From Cydia pomonella (Eukaryota; Arthropoda; Insecta; Lepidoptera; Tortricidae): a stretch of DNA of 64,000 bases. Of the stretch, positions 1 through 12,273 are shown one piece after another; within the stretch, counting starts at the first letter, position 1; every line of letters begins with the position of its first letter. Location of the stretch: contig NC_084717.1 in the NCBI RefSeq assembly GCF_033807575.1, positions 4,961,692-5,025,691 of the forward strand, written 5' to 3'. A program made the translations under genes and the position numbers. Below the pieces are notes generated by a model, which saw nothing but the letters and a program-made list of their open reading frames with translations, was not told the DNA's origin and did no database searches.

Positions 1-1890
1 CTAAAACAGATATACCACTAGAACAAATGCAATTTATTATCTGTAAGTGGTACTATAATTTACAGCCCATTAGCAGTAATAATATATGTATAATTACTTT
101 AGGTATAGTTTTTAATTACTCTTTTAGGTATAGGTTAACTGGAAGAGATGCCTCTTAGGGATTAGTTCGCCTTTATACTACACAATTATGTTCTGATGTA
201 ATCAATATTCATTTTTCTCGTATAATAAAGTGTTTACTAACTCACATTTAGCCGATAATATGTATATAGATATGTTAATTTACATATCATCGTATCGTAC
301 TATTATTGTTCCACACATTTTTTTGTTTGTTTTGGGAATGAAAATATAAATTAGACCTTAACTAGATTAGTTTAAAAATTCATTACGGTAATTGTAACAA
401 TATAATAAACCCGGAAACCGGTATCTATTTTTTTGTATGGGAACGAAAGAGGTATTTTTTCGTTCTTCGTTATTTAATATTTTATTTCTAGTAGGGAAAT
501 CTCATAGTCGTTATCTAAAACACAACTGAGTACAGTTCGAGTATAAAATAACCCGAAATATATGGTTCTTTCGAACTTTTTGCAAAACACCAGTTCCGAT
601 TTCTGCTACAAAATGTTTCCTACCTTTTGAGTATGTGACAGAACAGTTTATTCCAACCATTGTAATTGACTTCAGCCTAAGGTCTAGTTTGTCGTAAATT
701 CGATAAAATGAACTTTTCTAACCCTGGAAGGAATTGGTTTGATCAACGACAAAGTTATTTAGGGTCGATGATTATTTACAATCCAAAATCTGCTAATAAT
801 TACGGTCATAGACTTTAATTGTGGAGCCATTACGGGTTTATATTACACTGGACATTTCATTCCGTTACTATTTATAATCGAATTAGCTTAAACCTTAGAT
901 GGATCAACAACAACATATATTATTACTTTAATTGCAGAAGAGATTGCATTATTGCTTGCTCCCTCCAACTGCATGGTAGCCGTAGCGGGGTCGTAGTGCC
1001 GTAGACTATTAACAATTATTTGGGAACATATTTTTCACGTCAGCAGCTCGAACAAGGGCAATTTGCTGCTCACTGAGTGAGACAAAATAACATTCAAATA
1101 ACCTTTATATTCGAATGTCATTTCAACGTGCGGGGCTTAATACAAGTTCGAAATATTTGGATTCTATTGTCTTTGTCCCTTTCACTTCATTAGCAAAAAG
1201 AAAGAGACAAAAAAAGTTTATACGTAATTCAACGGTAAATTGACGGTTTATAATAAACCCCCGAAATACGTCAGACCGCATTGTTCCAAAACACCCTGCG
1301 AGTCTTCATTTGTAATAATTAATGAATGAAATAAAAGTTTAAAATTTAGTTAAAACACCGTATTTTACGTATTATATTATACAATCAAAACAATAAACTT
1401 ACAAAAATTTACGCAATTGTTATGCAAAGTAAATAATTCTACTTTTAACGGTCATTAACGGTATTATAGAATCTTTCGCTTACACGGGAGTCACGGGACT
1501 TAAAATAAGCACCCGAAGAAATATCAAACTTTGATCTCTTGTTGTACAAATAACTATTTATTCAACAGCGGCGTATCTGCATTAGTATTTATATAATCTG
1601 TGACATGGTTCCCGGGGCGATATTCCTGAGTATGGCACATCATTACCTAGGTCCGTACTAAAGTGAAATTTTATTTTGAATTTGAAATATAAAAATATCG
1701 ATTAGTACCTACTCATGTACATTTAAGATGTCCAATGTTTTAACTGTACTAATAATGAAAATTGTCATTAAAAAGTAGGGCACAAAATGAAAATATGTAG
1801 AAGTACATTTTCATCAATACGGAATAATACGCAAAACTCGGCATAGAAAGCGCCACTAGCACATTCGCCTACCGCGAAACACAAAAATCG
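1..1890. other. AT-rich stretch, no gene seen
   Basis: No credible coding region, RNA gene or recognisable transposon. The reading frames here are short, AT-rich and without family motifs. It may be intergenic or part of an unrecognised upstream intron of the Rh gene. Confidence 0.5.
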
Positions 1891-1897
1891 ATATTTC

Positions 1898-1951
1898 GTT
1901 ATCTGCCTCTCTATCACTCTTGCATATTCGAGTGATAGAGAGGCAGATAAC
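1898..1951. repeat. Perfect hairpin, 22-bp arms
   Basis: Arms at 1898-1919 and 1930-1951 are exact reverse complements around a 10-base loop. A second, larger inverted repeat starts 20 bases downstream, so this may be the inner part of a foldback MITE. No coding content. Confidence 0.85.
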
Positions 1952-1970
1952 AGTATTGGCCGAACGTTCA

Positions 1971-2066
1971 TTAGAATTGACCATTAACCGTTACAAATTG
2001 AACCGTAAACCCTAACGGACAGTTCCAGTGTACGGTTCAATTTGTAATGGTTATGGTCAATTCTAA
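1971..2066. repeat. Inverted repeat, arms about 36 bp
   Basis: Arms at 1971-2007 and 2031-2066 are reverse complements with only small differences, separated by about 23 bases. Together with the hairpin at 1898-1951 this looks like a foldback-type non-autonomous element. Element ends and target duplication were not resolved. Confidence 0.8.
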
Positions 2067-2460
2067 TTAACATTCGGTGAACACTGGCAGATAACGTAAC
2101 GTCATGGTCAAATCACATACTCTTTATAGTTCTGCCCGATTGATTAAATAGAAATTGTGTCAGAAAATAACCGGGGTCTATGTTTGTCTGTGGTATAAAA
2201 TTATTTATTTTAAATACAGCTATCATCCCTATTTAATCTGGGTGTTAAACAAATTAATAAGGAAAAGCAGTAGTCAATTGTTTACAAAATTCGGCATTTT
2301 GTTGACGTTCTCAACAACCAACAGTCAACACGGATCGGATGAACCGACAACAAGGGATTACCGAGAAACACAACAACACAAGTATTTAATGTGAAAATTG
2401 TGTGAAAATCATTCTAATGGAAAACTACACACTTTTAAGGGTCAGAATTTTACAATTTTT

Positions 2461-2800
2461 TTATACTACGTCGGTGGCAAACAAGCCTACGGCCCGCCTG
2501 ATGGTAAGCAGTCTCGGAAGCCTACGTACGCCTGCAACTCCAGAGGAGTTACATGCGCGTTGCCGACCCTAAAACTCCGCACCCTCGTTGAGCTCTGGCA
2601 ACCTTACTCACCGGCAGGAACACAACACTATGAGTGGGGTCTAGTGTTATTTGGCTGCGGTTTTCTGTAAGGTGGAGGTACTTCCCACCAGCCCTGCTCT
2701 AGATCTGGAATAACATCCGCTGTACTGTGCCCTACCACACAAAGCGAGATGACATTCACAATGCCCATACCTCTCTTTTGTACGTAGTTTAAGGACGTCC
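2461..2800 (-). mobile_element. Retroposon family A, copy 1
   Basis: Interspersed repeat whose + strand copy begins after a T run with a segment containing GGCAAACAAGC, then GCCTGATGGTAAGCAGTCTC and a GAGCTCTGGCAACC block. Related copies are at 7317, 37297, 54845, 58882 and 62971, and a fragment is at 22829. The T run at the left edge reads as a poly-A tail on the minus strand, which points to a SINE or LINE 3' end inserted antisense. No coding capacity is visible. Confidence 0.75.
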
Positions 2801-3313
2801 ATATTAATATTAATTTTTAAATTAAAATATAACTGCCTTGACCTAAATCTTTATACCTACTTGCGTATTTTTACACCCACCACAAAGATAAATACACAAA
2901 TAAATATAACAAACCACTACCAAAAGTACAAAACTCGACACGTGTTTCGTGTTTCGCCTCTCTACGAGGCATCCTCACGAGATGCTGGAGATGTTGGCAA
3001 AAGCTCATGATTTTTCAAAAACGAAAATCTAATTCATATCACATTCTAGTTACTATGTTTCCAAAATGAACCCATGAAAAGTTGAACCTTTCAGTCAGCA
3101 TCAAGCGTAGTGGATATGACTGACTACGTGTCAAAAACAAGAATGATTTGTTAAGTCACTGTCTGACTTTTGGTAAGGTTATATTACTCGGGACATGACA
3201 AACAGTATGAGGATTCCATACAAGTGTTTGTCTTTCCCCGGCGATAGTCTTACCCCACCTTACCTTAACAATAAATAAAACCGGCCAAGAGCATGTCGGG
3301 CCACGCTCAGTGT

Positions 3314-3922
3314 AGGGTTCCGTAGTTACTCTTCCGTCACAATAAGCTAAACTGGAGCTTAAAGTATATTAAATTGTTAACCAAGGGATGAAACGGTACC
3401 TTTCACCCGAGTTAAACAAATAGGCAAATTTGCATAACCAGTACCTAATTAAAGTAAGTCTTTTTACTATGAAGGGAAAACTTTTTTGCGATAACTCAAA
3501 AACAGCTAAACTGATCATATCCGCTGTAGTTTTCATTTAATGTCTTTTTTAAGCTCTACTTTCACGATTTTTTTCATATTTTTCGGACCTATGGTTCAAA
3601 AGTTAGAGGGGGGGGACACATTTTTTTTTTCTTTCGGAGCGATTATCTCTGTATATATTCACTTTATCAAAAAATGTTTCTTGAAAACCACTCCAACGGT
3701 ACCCCACACTCTAGGGTTGAAGCGAAAAAAAAATTTCATCCCCACTTTACGTGTAGGAGAGATTAAATTTTCAGATTTTATTGTACGACTTTATTTATTT
3801 ATATATCCATGCCAAATTTCAGCTTTCTAGCACTAACGACCACGGAGCAAAGCCTCGGACAGACAGACAGACAGACGGACATGGCGAAACTATAAGGGTT
3901 CCTAGTTGACTACGGAACCCTA
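3314..3922. repeat. Interspersed repeat with inverted ends and GACA run
   Basis: The left edge has GGGTTCCGTAGT and the right edge ACTACGGAACCC, a short inverted pair. Near the right end is a GACA tandem (about 3859-3880) followed by a segment of a type common in lepidopteran genomes. The repeat at 47750-48012 shares the GACAGACAGACAG block. It is probably a non-autonomous element; the class is unresolved. Confidence 0.5.
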
Positions 3923-3939
3923 AAAAGAGATAAGTCTCT

Positions 3940-4080
3940 ATACGTAGAACAGTCAGAGTGTGACAGATACTTTTGAACGCGAACTGTACTTACAGAGGAA
4001 CATTTGGAACAATATTCCAGGATGGCACATATTTTGGTGCACCGTTTTTATTGATGTTGATTGTACGATGTAAGGTTATC
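3940..4080 (+). repeat. Interspersed repeat fragment, shared with 39040-39200
   Basis: Shares ordered blocks (GCGAACTGTA, TATTCCAG, then a GGCACATATTTTGG-like block) with 39040-39200; a shorter relative lies near 30672-30730. Diverged, with no coding content. Confidence 0.45.
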
Positions 4081-4310
4081 TCCCAACTTAATTTATATTT
4101 TCACAGCCTACATTATTTTGTAGGTATTCCTAACAAAATACAGTTGTTTGTGAAAGTCTCGGCGAACAAACAAAACAATTAAGTTAATCACCCTAATGAC
4201 TGACATTCAAGAAATCAATCCACTTGCCTTGATTTCGCTCGCTTTCTGTGTGGCATACTTCCTATACATGAGTATTATACATATTTTTCCAATGTTAGAA
4301 TAATATACGA

Positions 4311-4545
4311 TGACGACTGGTCTGATTACGAAGCCGATGGTCCCGGGTTAGAATCCCGATAAGGGCATTTATTTGTGTATTGGAAACAGATATTTATTAC
4401 TGATTCATGGGTGTTTTCTATGCATATACGAGTATGTTCCTATTTATCTATATACCTACGTATGTATATCATCGCTAAGTACCAGTATAAGCTTCGGTTT
4501 GGGACTAAGTCGATCTGTGGAAGATTGTCCCCAAATATTTATTTA
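4311..4545 (+). mobile_element. tRNA-derived SINE, 'AAGCCGATGGTCCC' family
   Basis: The head has a pol III B-box-like segment (GGTTAGAATCC, about 4345) after AAGCCGATGGTCCC. It is followed by the TTTATTTGTGTATTGG...ACAGATATTTATTACTGATTCATGG body and a tail of TATTTATTTATT. The same body is at 46531-46735 and, on the minus strand, at 44783-44915; a head fragment lies at 21128. The sequence matches the widespread lepidopteran tRNA-like SINE type. It is a decayed copy. Confidence 0.7.
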
Positions 4546-4639
4546 TTTTATTTCTTTATTTATTTTTTTACAATATGAATATAAAAGTATAATACGGTAA
4601 TTATTTCCCTACATTTAATTACTTTTTAAAGTATAATAT

Positions 4640-5960
4640 AAACACCACTTACATTATAAAAAAAAATAACCTGGGGTGCCACCAGCAGCGGGGCAGGGCC
4701 CAAGCTGCCGGTGGTCAGGGCTGCAGAGAGAGAAACCGCCGGACTATCCGCACCGTGTCCAAGATTACCGCCTTCTGCATCTGACCCTTGATCCAACCAT
4801 CTAGCGAGAGTCTCTCAAGGTGTCGTACGAGACTCTTCGCTATCGGGGAAACGATTATCGGGGCAATGATCGTTGAATCAACATCCCCCATGGGGGTTAT
4901 CTCGTGAGTCAAATCTAGGTAGTCTAGGCACTTACTCGACTTGTCCTTCTCGGCTTTCACGAGATTCTCTTTATGGGGGATGGTGATGTCGACGAGCACG
5001 GCCCGGCGTTGCGATCGATGTATTATCACGATGTCAGGCTTATTGGCTACAATAGTCCTGTGAGTGATAATAGATCTATCCCAATAGAGCGTGGTACGAC
5101 CATTTTCGAGAACTGGCGCAGGTGAGTAAGGCCAGAACAAGTTGCTGGTGAATAATCCTGGCTACGAGGTTATGTATGTGCAAGTACTCGCCGTTAGCAA
5201 GATGAGAACAACCGGAAATGATATGCCTGAGTGACTCTCCGAGGCGGCGGCATGCCCGACAAATGTCGACCGTACCGTCCTTAAGGATATATTTCCGGTA
5301 GTTGTTCATCATCATAACTTTGTCCGCAATTGCACAGGCAAAACCCTCGGTTTCTCCGAAGAGGTACCCGAATCGTTACCAGTTCACCGACGCGAGCAGG
5401 TCCACGTCGGATCCAGTGAGGGCCTTGTAGAACCGCCCGTGTAGCACCTTACTCTCCCATGCCGCTTTGCGATCCGCAGTACTTAGTACCTACCACAGGT
5501 TTGCGCCAGTTCTTGTTTGCCAAGGAAAGCGGCGTGAGGTTCCTGTCTACTGCCACCACATCACGATGCATCCCGCACTCGTTGTCAAGGAAATGATTCC
5601 TGAGATTGCACACCTCACGGTTGTAGAGATCTTTGGCGTTTAGGAAGCCACTTCTTGTTTGCCAAGGAGAGCGGCGTGAGGTTCCTGTCTACTGCCACCA
5701 CATAACGATGCATCCCGCACTCGTTGTTAAGGAAATGATTCCTCAGATTGCATACCTCACGGTTATAGAGATCTTTGGCGTTTAGGAAGCCTCGACCTCC
5801 ACACTTCCGTGGGATGTACAATCTCATAACTAACGAGCGTGTAGGTAGCATACGGTGTGTGGTGAGCAGTAGTCGTATCCGTCCGCGTAGTCGTCTGAGC
5901 CCACCTTAGTATGCCAAAGAAATATGTGAGTAGGGTCATTACCCAGGCGTTGAAGGCGCC
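4640..5960 (-). mobile_element. Degenerate LINE 3' part (RT tail, zinc finger, restriction-like endonuclease)
   Basis: Three minus-strand reading frames, separated by frameshifts, give ordered pieces of a non-LTR retrotransposon pol. At 5851-5615 is the post-RT segment with LYIPRKCGGRGFLNAKDLYN. At 5315-5076 is a zinc-finger segment (CRACRRLGES then HIISGC and HLANGEYLHIHN). At 5140-4715 is a PD-(D/E)XK endonuclease segment (NKPDIVII ... VLVDITIP) ending in a conserved RIVRRFLSLQP tail. This order (RT, CCHC finger, restriction-like endonuclease) is that of the R2/R4-type LINEs. The copy is 5'-truncated, frameshifted and carries an internal tandem duplication at 5510-5791, so it is dead. It is a different lineage from the LINE at 40.6-43.9 kb. 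Confidence 0.8.
5510..5791. repeat. Tandem duplication inside the dead LINE
   Basis: Segments 5510-5649 and 5652-5791 are about 95% alike and repeat with a 142-bp period. Each encodes the same piece of the post-RT region on the minus strand. It arose after or during decay of the LINE copy. Confidence 0.85.
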
Positions 5961-6360
5961 TATTTTATTTATTTTTACATTCCTTAAGAGTTAAGCCTAC
6001 AGATTTATGGCAATATCTATGTTCACCGTACTTTGTGGTACCTAATCATACATCTATTTCTCTAAATACACATCTCGACTCATCTACATAGTTTCCAACT
6101 AAACTAGATAGTTGTGATAGTTGTGGGCGTGCCTTTCATTTGAAATTAATCAGTTTCATTTATGATTAAAAACTACCTTGTTTTCGTGAAAGGTATTTAA
6201 TTTTCCGTCAATTGCTCAAAAGTTCACAAGAAAAAAACCTTTTAACGTGATAAGTTCACTTTTTTATAAATATCATGTGTCATTTTTCTCATATTTTTAT
6301 TACAAGTATTATACTACAACTAAAATCATTATAAATTCTTTCTTGTCTAATATAGTATTT

Positions 6361-6498
6361 TATGCAACAGTTGTATAAGAAGGGTCAAAAAAGGCGAGTG
6401 GCGTGAGTTACAATGTGAGCCGGAGCCGAAGGCGTAGGCGAACATTGTAAAGGAATACGCCACGAGAATTTTTTGACCTACTTATACAACGTTGCATA
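6361..6498. mobile_element. Foldback MITE, 138 bp
   Basis: Ends are inverted repeats: TATGCAAC.GTTGTATAAG near the left edge and CTTATACAACGTTGCATA at the right edge. Inside each end is a TCAAAAAA/TTTTTTGA block and a GGCGAGTGGCG-like segment matched by CGCCACGAG. No coding capacity. A typical non-autonomous element. Confidence 0.7.
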
Positions 6499-6499
6499 C

Positions 6500-7316
6500 A
6501 ATATTTTTCCTACGAGTCAACAAAAATAAATCTTAATTTAGGTAAACAAATTACAGCAAAAGTATATAGCCAAGACGCGCGAGCATACCTTGTTACGCGC
6601 CCGGCCCGCCCCGGGCCGCGGCCGGCCGGTCGGCGACACCTCCTCGTAACTCATGAGGCCCTGGTACTTGCTACTTGCTAAATTAATTTTTTGGACAGTT
6701 CTTTCTCAATTTTGGCCACCGTAGCCTACGGAGACTAACAAGCAACGCTAAGCGGTCTTCGTAGTCTATGGGTGTTGCTATAATACAGGTGTCACATGCG
6801 TGTTTCTGACTTATGAAGTAATTATTTTTACTATGCAACCAAATGAATATTTTGTAAGTTGGCATCAATGCACTTAGTTTAAAACCGTATTCGTTTTGGT
6901 TTTGTTAGGTTGGTAGCCATTAATCGCAGTAACGTTATAGCGTATAAAAGCACAAGAGCTTTTATGAGGAATAGACAATATAGACTTTTCTTGAAATCTT
7001 TTATGGATGTTCTTATATTCGTGTTAATGAATGCATAAATGACAGATAACAGTAGAGGAGTAGGAAAAAATATGAATAGCTTCAAGTAAGCAATATATAA
7101 ACATGAATAAAAGTTTGTAGTTTTATTGCCTCATATTATTAATATGCAAATATACCGCTCGTTGAGGATTCTTCGAAAATCGCAGGCATTTTAATCTCGA
7201 CGCTAAGGATTTAATGACATCAGATCAGGAGCTTTATTCTGATTTGACAACTTGTCACGGTTTTGTTCTTTTTTTTTAATACGCTGCGCAGATGCACGCA
7301 AGTCTATATAGTTTTT
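6500..7316. other. No gene seen
   Basis: AT-rich, apart from a short GC-rich patch of CGGCC repeats at about 6590-6640. No coding signal or repeat family was recognised. Confidence 0.45.
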
Positions 7317-7480
7317 ATACTGCGACAGTGGTAAACAAGCAAACGGCCCGCCTGATAGTAAGCAGTCTCCGTATCCTATGGCCGCCTGTAAGTCCAGAAG
7401 AATTACATGCGCATTGCTGGCCCTAACACTCCGCACCCTCGTTGAGCTCTGGCAACCTTACCGTCAGGAAACCAACACTA
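7317..7480 (-). mobile_element. Retroposon family A, copy 2
   Basis: Truncated copy: the GGTAAACAAGCAAACGGCCC head, the GCCTGATAGTAAGCAGTCTC block and the GAGCTCTGGCAACC block in the same order as copy 1. A T run lies about 45 bases to its left. Confidence 0.7.
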
Positions 7481-7624
7481 AGTTGTTTAATTCAAGATTC
7501 AGACTCCAAGGAATATTAGCAGTAAAAAGGTGCTGTAATACGAAGTTTAAAACTAGAAGTTTAAAATTACTTAAAGTTTGAAACGTCCTTTGAATGAACC
7601 AGGTGCGCCTTGTTCTGTTAAAAT

Positions 7625-7840
7625 GACATTATATACAGGTGTAACATATATAGTGGGGATTCGTTTATGGGCATGTTCTGATTATGAAAAAGTAAAAGTT
7701 TTTTTTTTTTTGCTGCTAAAAGATTTTTTTTTTCTATTGGGCAGGTCGTCCAAGTCCGAGTTGGCCAACCCTATAAAAATAAAAATAAAAATCTTATACT
7801 TTTTCCTAATGAGAACACGATACAGAATTTAAAACTTTTT
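7625..7840. repeat. Repeat related to 19118-19374
   Basis: Shares a GTGGGGATTCGTTTATGGGCAT-like left part, T-rich runs, and the TTTTCCTAATGAGAACACGATAC block with 19118-19374 (TTTTCCTAATCAGTACACGATAC). Likely a non-autonomous element, diverged. Confidence 0.45.
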
Positions 7841-8120
7841 CCACATATATACACACGTATGAAGCCCGTAGCGTTAAAATTGCTGAGCTGATTTAGAAAA
7901 ATGAGGTCAATTGATTCATTTTTGCGGCCCGGAATATTAGAGTATTGGCGTTATTCATAATCGTCTATCAAATCTATCAAACCTCAACGACTATCCGTCA
8001 TTCTGACATTGACACTGACTGTTTGTTAAAAAGAGACAAAATTAACAAACGTTGCTAAATTTTGCGAATACGGCGATACATTTTTAAACCAACTTCAAAA
8101 AGGAAAATTAATTTACAAGA

Positions 8121-8241
8121 AAAATGGACAAACATCAAGGACGCGGCCACGCTAACAAGAATGGCCAAGCATAGAAAAGACTTTGCAAAGGTGGCCGCCG
8201 ACCCCCGCTAGGGCTTGGCAGCAGAAGAAGAAGAATTTACA
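8121..8241 (+). mobile_element. RTE-type LINE 3' tail
   Basis: Reads as the last codons of an RTE-clade pol (WTNIKDAAT...MAKHRKDFAKVAADPR, stop) and then a GCAGAAGAAGAAGAA tail. A short 3' trinucleotide tail is characteristic of RTE elements. Strongly 5'-truncated, so non-functional. Compare the longer RTE tail at 51779-52060. Confidence 0.65.
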
Positions 8242-8244
8242 AGA

Positions 8245-11200
8245 AAAGACATTGTTGATAAAACGATTTTAAACGTATTACCTGCGGGTCTTAACAAAAT
8301 TTAAAAATAAACATTCAACACTTTCTTAAAAACTTGCAAATCTTAATTTTTTTTATGCCACAAAGCTAAGAGCTATAAACTAAAGAGAACTGCTCAACAC
8401 TGGTTACATATAAATGCAAAGTGCATGTATATGCAAACTGCAAGTGCACCTAATTGGAATGCATCAAGAAGCGTCGGATTTCGCGTCAGACGTTATACCT
8501 AATTGCCTCATAACCAACTGATTGATGCTGACCTGATTTGATATACACTATATAGAGACTAATAATAAAACTGTTTATACTAAATACATTTACAAAATAG
8601 CGTTTGTTATTTATTTTGTGTTTGAGTCTGAAGCATATACCTATTTTATCCCATAGCCCAGTATTTAGTACATCGCTTTCACCCAATAGCCCAGTTCATT
8701 TTAGATTCGATCAACTCTCAAATAGTCCTTACACCCTGGCGGGTGCTGTCTCTGCGTGCGTCCCATGACGCTCGGTGTACCGCTTACATTTCCTCAAAGT
8801 GTCAAAAGGGCATCTACGTGTTGGCTTCGGCTCCGCGCACGCCTCCCAAAGGTCTGGAACACCATTGTTCCGTGATGGAAAAGAAATGTATATAATTATG
8901 TATTTAGATATGCTTAATCACTATTAAAAAAAACAACCATACACTCATTTTTCGACAGTCTTGTAAAAATGAACTGTGATAAACTATTTATCTATTGTCA
9001 ACGAACCCACAATTCTGGGGTTTCAGCCCAACGTGCTACCAATTAATAATACCAGCTGACCGTTCGTCCTTCACAGCGAATTTAGTCATTGTAATAGTGA
9101 CACATAAATCTGTATTTAAGTCGTGATATTTGTATTATGGAAATTAACGACAGATCTTAAGATAAAGCCCTCGGTTTTAATAATACCTAGCCTAATAAAT
9201 CTGGCTTTAAAGAGAAACAGAAGACGGGAGCGAATTACCTTTGCATTCAACAATAATAATGACGAGGCCGAAGGTTAAGCTCTTCTTAGAGTTTAAGGCT
9301 CGAAGTGTCCAGTGTATGTCGTTAAGAATGTAAATGCCCAAAGCCTGAATATATAACGTATAATTTATTATCACTCTTTTGCGGATATGGTCTGTCAGTT
9401 ATCAACATTAACATTTGAGGACAAGAAATTACTATGTAAACAGGCCTTCTGCTTAGAATTGAATACTCGGAGAGACCCGGTGTGTTAGGAGCCAGTAAAT
9501 ACGCGAAGCCGTAGGCCGAGCTGCTGTCGGCCGTGATCATAAAGACTAGCAATCATGAGACCTTTTACATAAGTACTTCACTGCGACTGATCTGATGCTT
9601 ACTCCCAACCCTATCTTTTTTGGAAAAAAAAAATATATATTGGTGTGTTTTCGTGAGAACGTCGAATAATTGTTGACCTTCTCTTATTCACTAATAATAC
9701 AGCCAGCTATACATTTATGAAAGTTCATAGTCATTTCTATATTCCTTGGTTATTATCCAGGCTTCTGAGATGAAAGCAGACTAATTGGAATGCAACGGCG
9801 ACTGGAACCGGAGCGCGTTTCACGCATCGTGGGATCTGGGTTACGGGAGATGCAAACACCGTGCCGAACGCGGCTTAAACGATACTTTCAGAATGTCGAT
9901 AGGACAGTTTTCAGACTACATTGCGAAAAAATTGAAGTTTGAAATGTGCTAAGTCATGAACTCCAATAGCATTCTAAAAGAAATTGCAGACAGGTATTTT
10001 TTTTTTCATTTCATTTATTCACATAAGTATTAATTGTATGTTTACGTGTTGATGTTATGAAAGAATTCAGAAAGAATTAATGCCGCAAATGTTGTCGCTT
10101 TGCAGTATTGCAGCAGTATATTAATGAATTGTTGACGTCTTTCGGCATGCGTCGTGTCGTACGGATGAATTTGTGAAAAATATATCATTGACGGGATATT
10201 GTGCAGGCTACGGTGTAACACGAGTCCTGCGTTAATGGTCTGGTGATGGCGACTCAAAATTACCACCATCATGAAACTATGTTTAACGGTGTTCAACGGA
10301 AAGGCCGCTGGCGGATGGAGTTGGAAAATAACCCAAGTCCTTTGAGTAAATTCATTCGTCATTTAAAAGAATTAAGAGTGTTTCATTTGAAGTTTTCGTT
10401 TTGGAATGTGATAGTCTCAAGTCCTATAAGAATTCCGTCAATCATATTAGATATTTCATTTTAAATATCTTTGTGTGGTAGTGTCGCTATTAAAATAAGA
10501 TATTTGGTTTATCTAAACTATGAATTGTCTGCATATTTAAGGCCCTGTTACTAAAACCTCTAGACAGGAGCCACAGGAGAACAAACAAACAAGTTTCACT
10601 AGTTAGAAAAACAATCGTGTCTAGCCTTAAATTTGAGGACGCTACGAAATAATCTAGTCTCGGGTGACTAATGTACTTACACACATTATTTGATGAAAAT
10701 GTTATAGTTATAAGTTTCATAAGAAAAAATATTTTTACAAGCTTTTATTTACTTGCTCTGTTAGTATGTATGTCAGTGACGGGTCGTTCATAGAACCCGA
10801 TTTCCACCGGCTTGTCTAATTTCAGCCTGTTGAGTACTTTCACGATCGGTTCATGGAGAAAAGAAAAAGCAAAAGGCGCCGTCACTGGTATGTACGAGTA
10901 TGTATGTATGTGTGAGTCAAAATTAAATCTTGGAAGCTAAATTTGACCCACTTCCCGATTTATGAATGAACTAAAATTTTACATACATAAATGTAAATCG
11001 GATGACAATGCAATATTATGATGACATGAAGCTGATCTGATGGTGGAGACAGAAGGTGGCCATGACCCACGTTTGGGGTTGTTAGAATTGACTCGATAAG
11101 TATTAGTGGTCTGTAAAAAAAAAAGTAGTCAGCAATAAAAACATGTACCAAAAATTTTGGCCAAAACTTATTAAAAAAAAAAACATATTATTACATTCAA

Positions 11201-11960
11201 AGTTCATCTTAGTACCTACTATATTTATTTATATTACAGGTTTACCACCCAACCGTATATCCAGCTATTTCATTTTCAAAAGCTTTTACAAGCCTTTACC
11301 AATTTGAAAGAGTATTGAAACACCTAAGCTGGATATTAAATTTTTCTCACCTCAAATAAAAAACACACAAAATACTGACCAAAAAACAACAGGCACATTC
11401 AGTTTCCAAACTGCAGAGTTTAAATCAGTCAACAACTTTGAAAGCCCGCGATCCGTTTCGAGCTTCGTGAAAGCTTTCGATCACGTTCGGCTAGCGAATT
11501 CATTATCACAAAAAGCTCTCGCATGTCAGACAAGCTTTGAAAGCTTTTAATTCTTGGTACAGTTGTTTTGCATTTGGGTTGTATTGTTTATGCAAATAGG
11601 TTAAAAATGTTTTCTTAAAAGTGACATCGAATTGAGTTTCGGGTGGCGACTGCTAGATTGTAACCTTTGTTAGTGTACCTATGACGAATTTAAATAAACC
11701 AAAAACATACTTAAATAATAGCAAACTTAGAATGAAATGTAACCTAAAATACCTACCTACAAAACGTGACCTTGCCCAATATTATATATTGGGCCCTTTA
11801 TATGAAACTAGATCACCCAGGTCCGATCCCTGCGGAAGGTATCCCATAAGGCTCCCATAACATTATTATTAGATGTGGCTTACCAGTCATGAAAACTTCT
11901 ATCACTTTATCATTTAAGGTTGATAATATACTATAATAATAGTATGAATTATTCGAAATT
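8245..11960. other. No gene seen; AT-rich, weak repeats
   Basis: No convincing coding region. A 106-codon minus-strand frame at 10042-10362 has no recognisable motif and is treated as chance. Segment 11025-11060 resembles the GATCTGATGATGGAG block that is tandemly repeated at 48.8 kb. No RNA gene was seen. Confidence 0.45.
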
Positions 11961-11976
11961 ACTCGGGGCCTAATCT

Positions 11977-12167
11977 GTACCCCTAGTGTAAATATTTTCG
12001 ACAGCGAAACGTGACGTACGCGTTTGCGTTAAGTGTCATTTTGTATGAGATTTTTGACTTTCCAAAACGTCCCGCTTGGCGCGCTGTTGAAAAACCCATA
12101 CAAAATGAGACTTAACGCAAACGCGTACGTCACGTTTCGCTATCGACTAAATTTACACTAGGGGTAC
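11977..12167. mobile_element. Palindromic MITE family B, copy 1 (191 bp)
   Basis: Ends GTACCCCTAGTGTAA and TTACACTAGGGGTAC are perfect inverted repeats. The interior is also near-palindromic (GCGTTTGCGTTAAG matched by CTTAACGCAAACGCG). The same 191-bp unit is at 31344 and 62293, and a broken copy is at 40445. No coding capacity. Confidence 0.9.
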
Positions 12168-12273
12168 TGATAAACAAAAGGTACCTATTATTTCTTTTAT
12201 GGTGCGGTTACACTGCTACTGCCAGTAACCCGGACATAACACACACTCACACACATGTGTGGACTATTGTTAA

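Noticed and set aside
10042..10362. A 106-codon minus-strand frame as a host gene
   Set aside because: No motif, no splice context, and an overlapping frame on the other strand; treated as chance.
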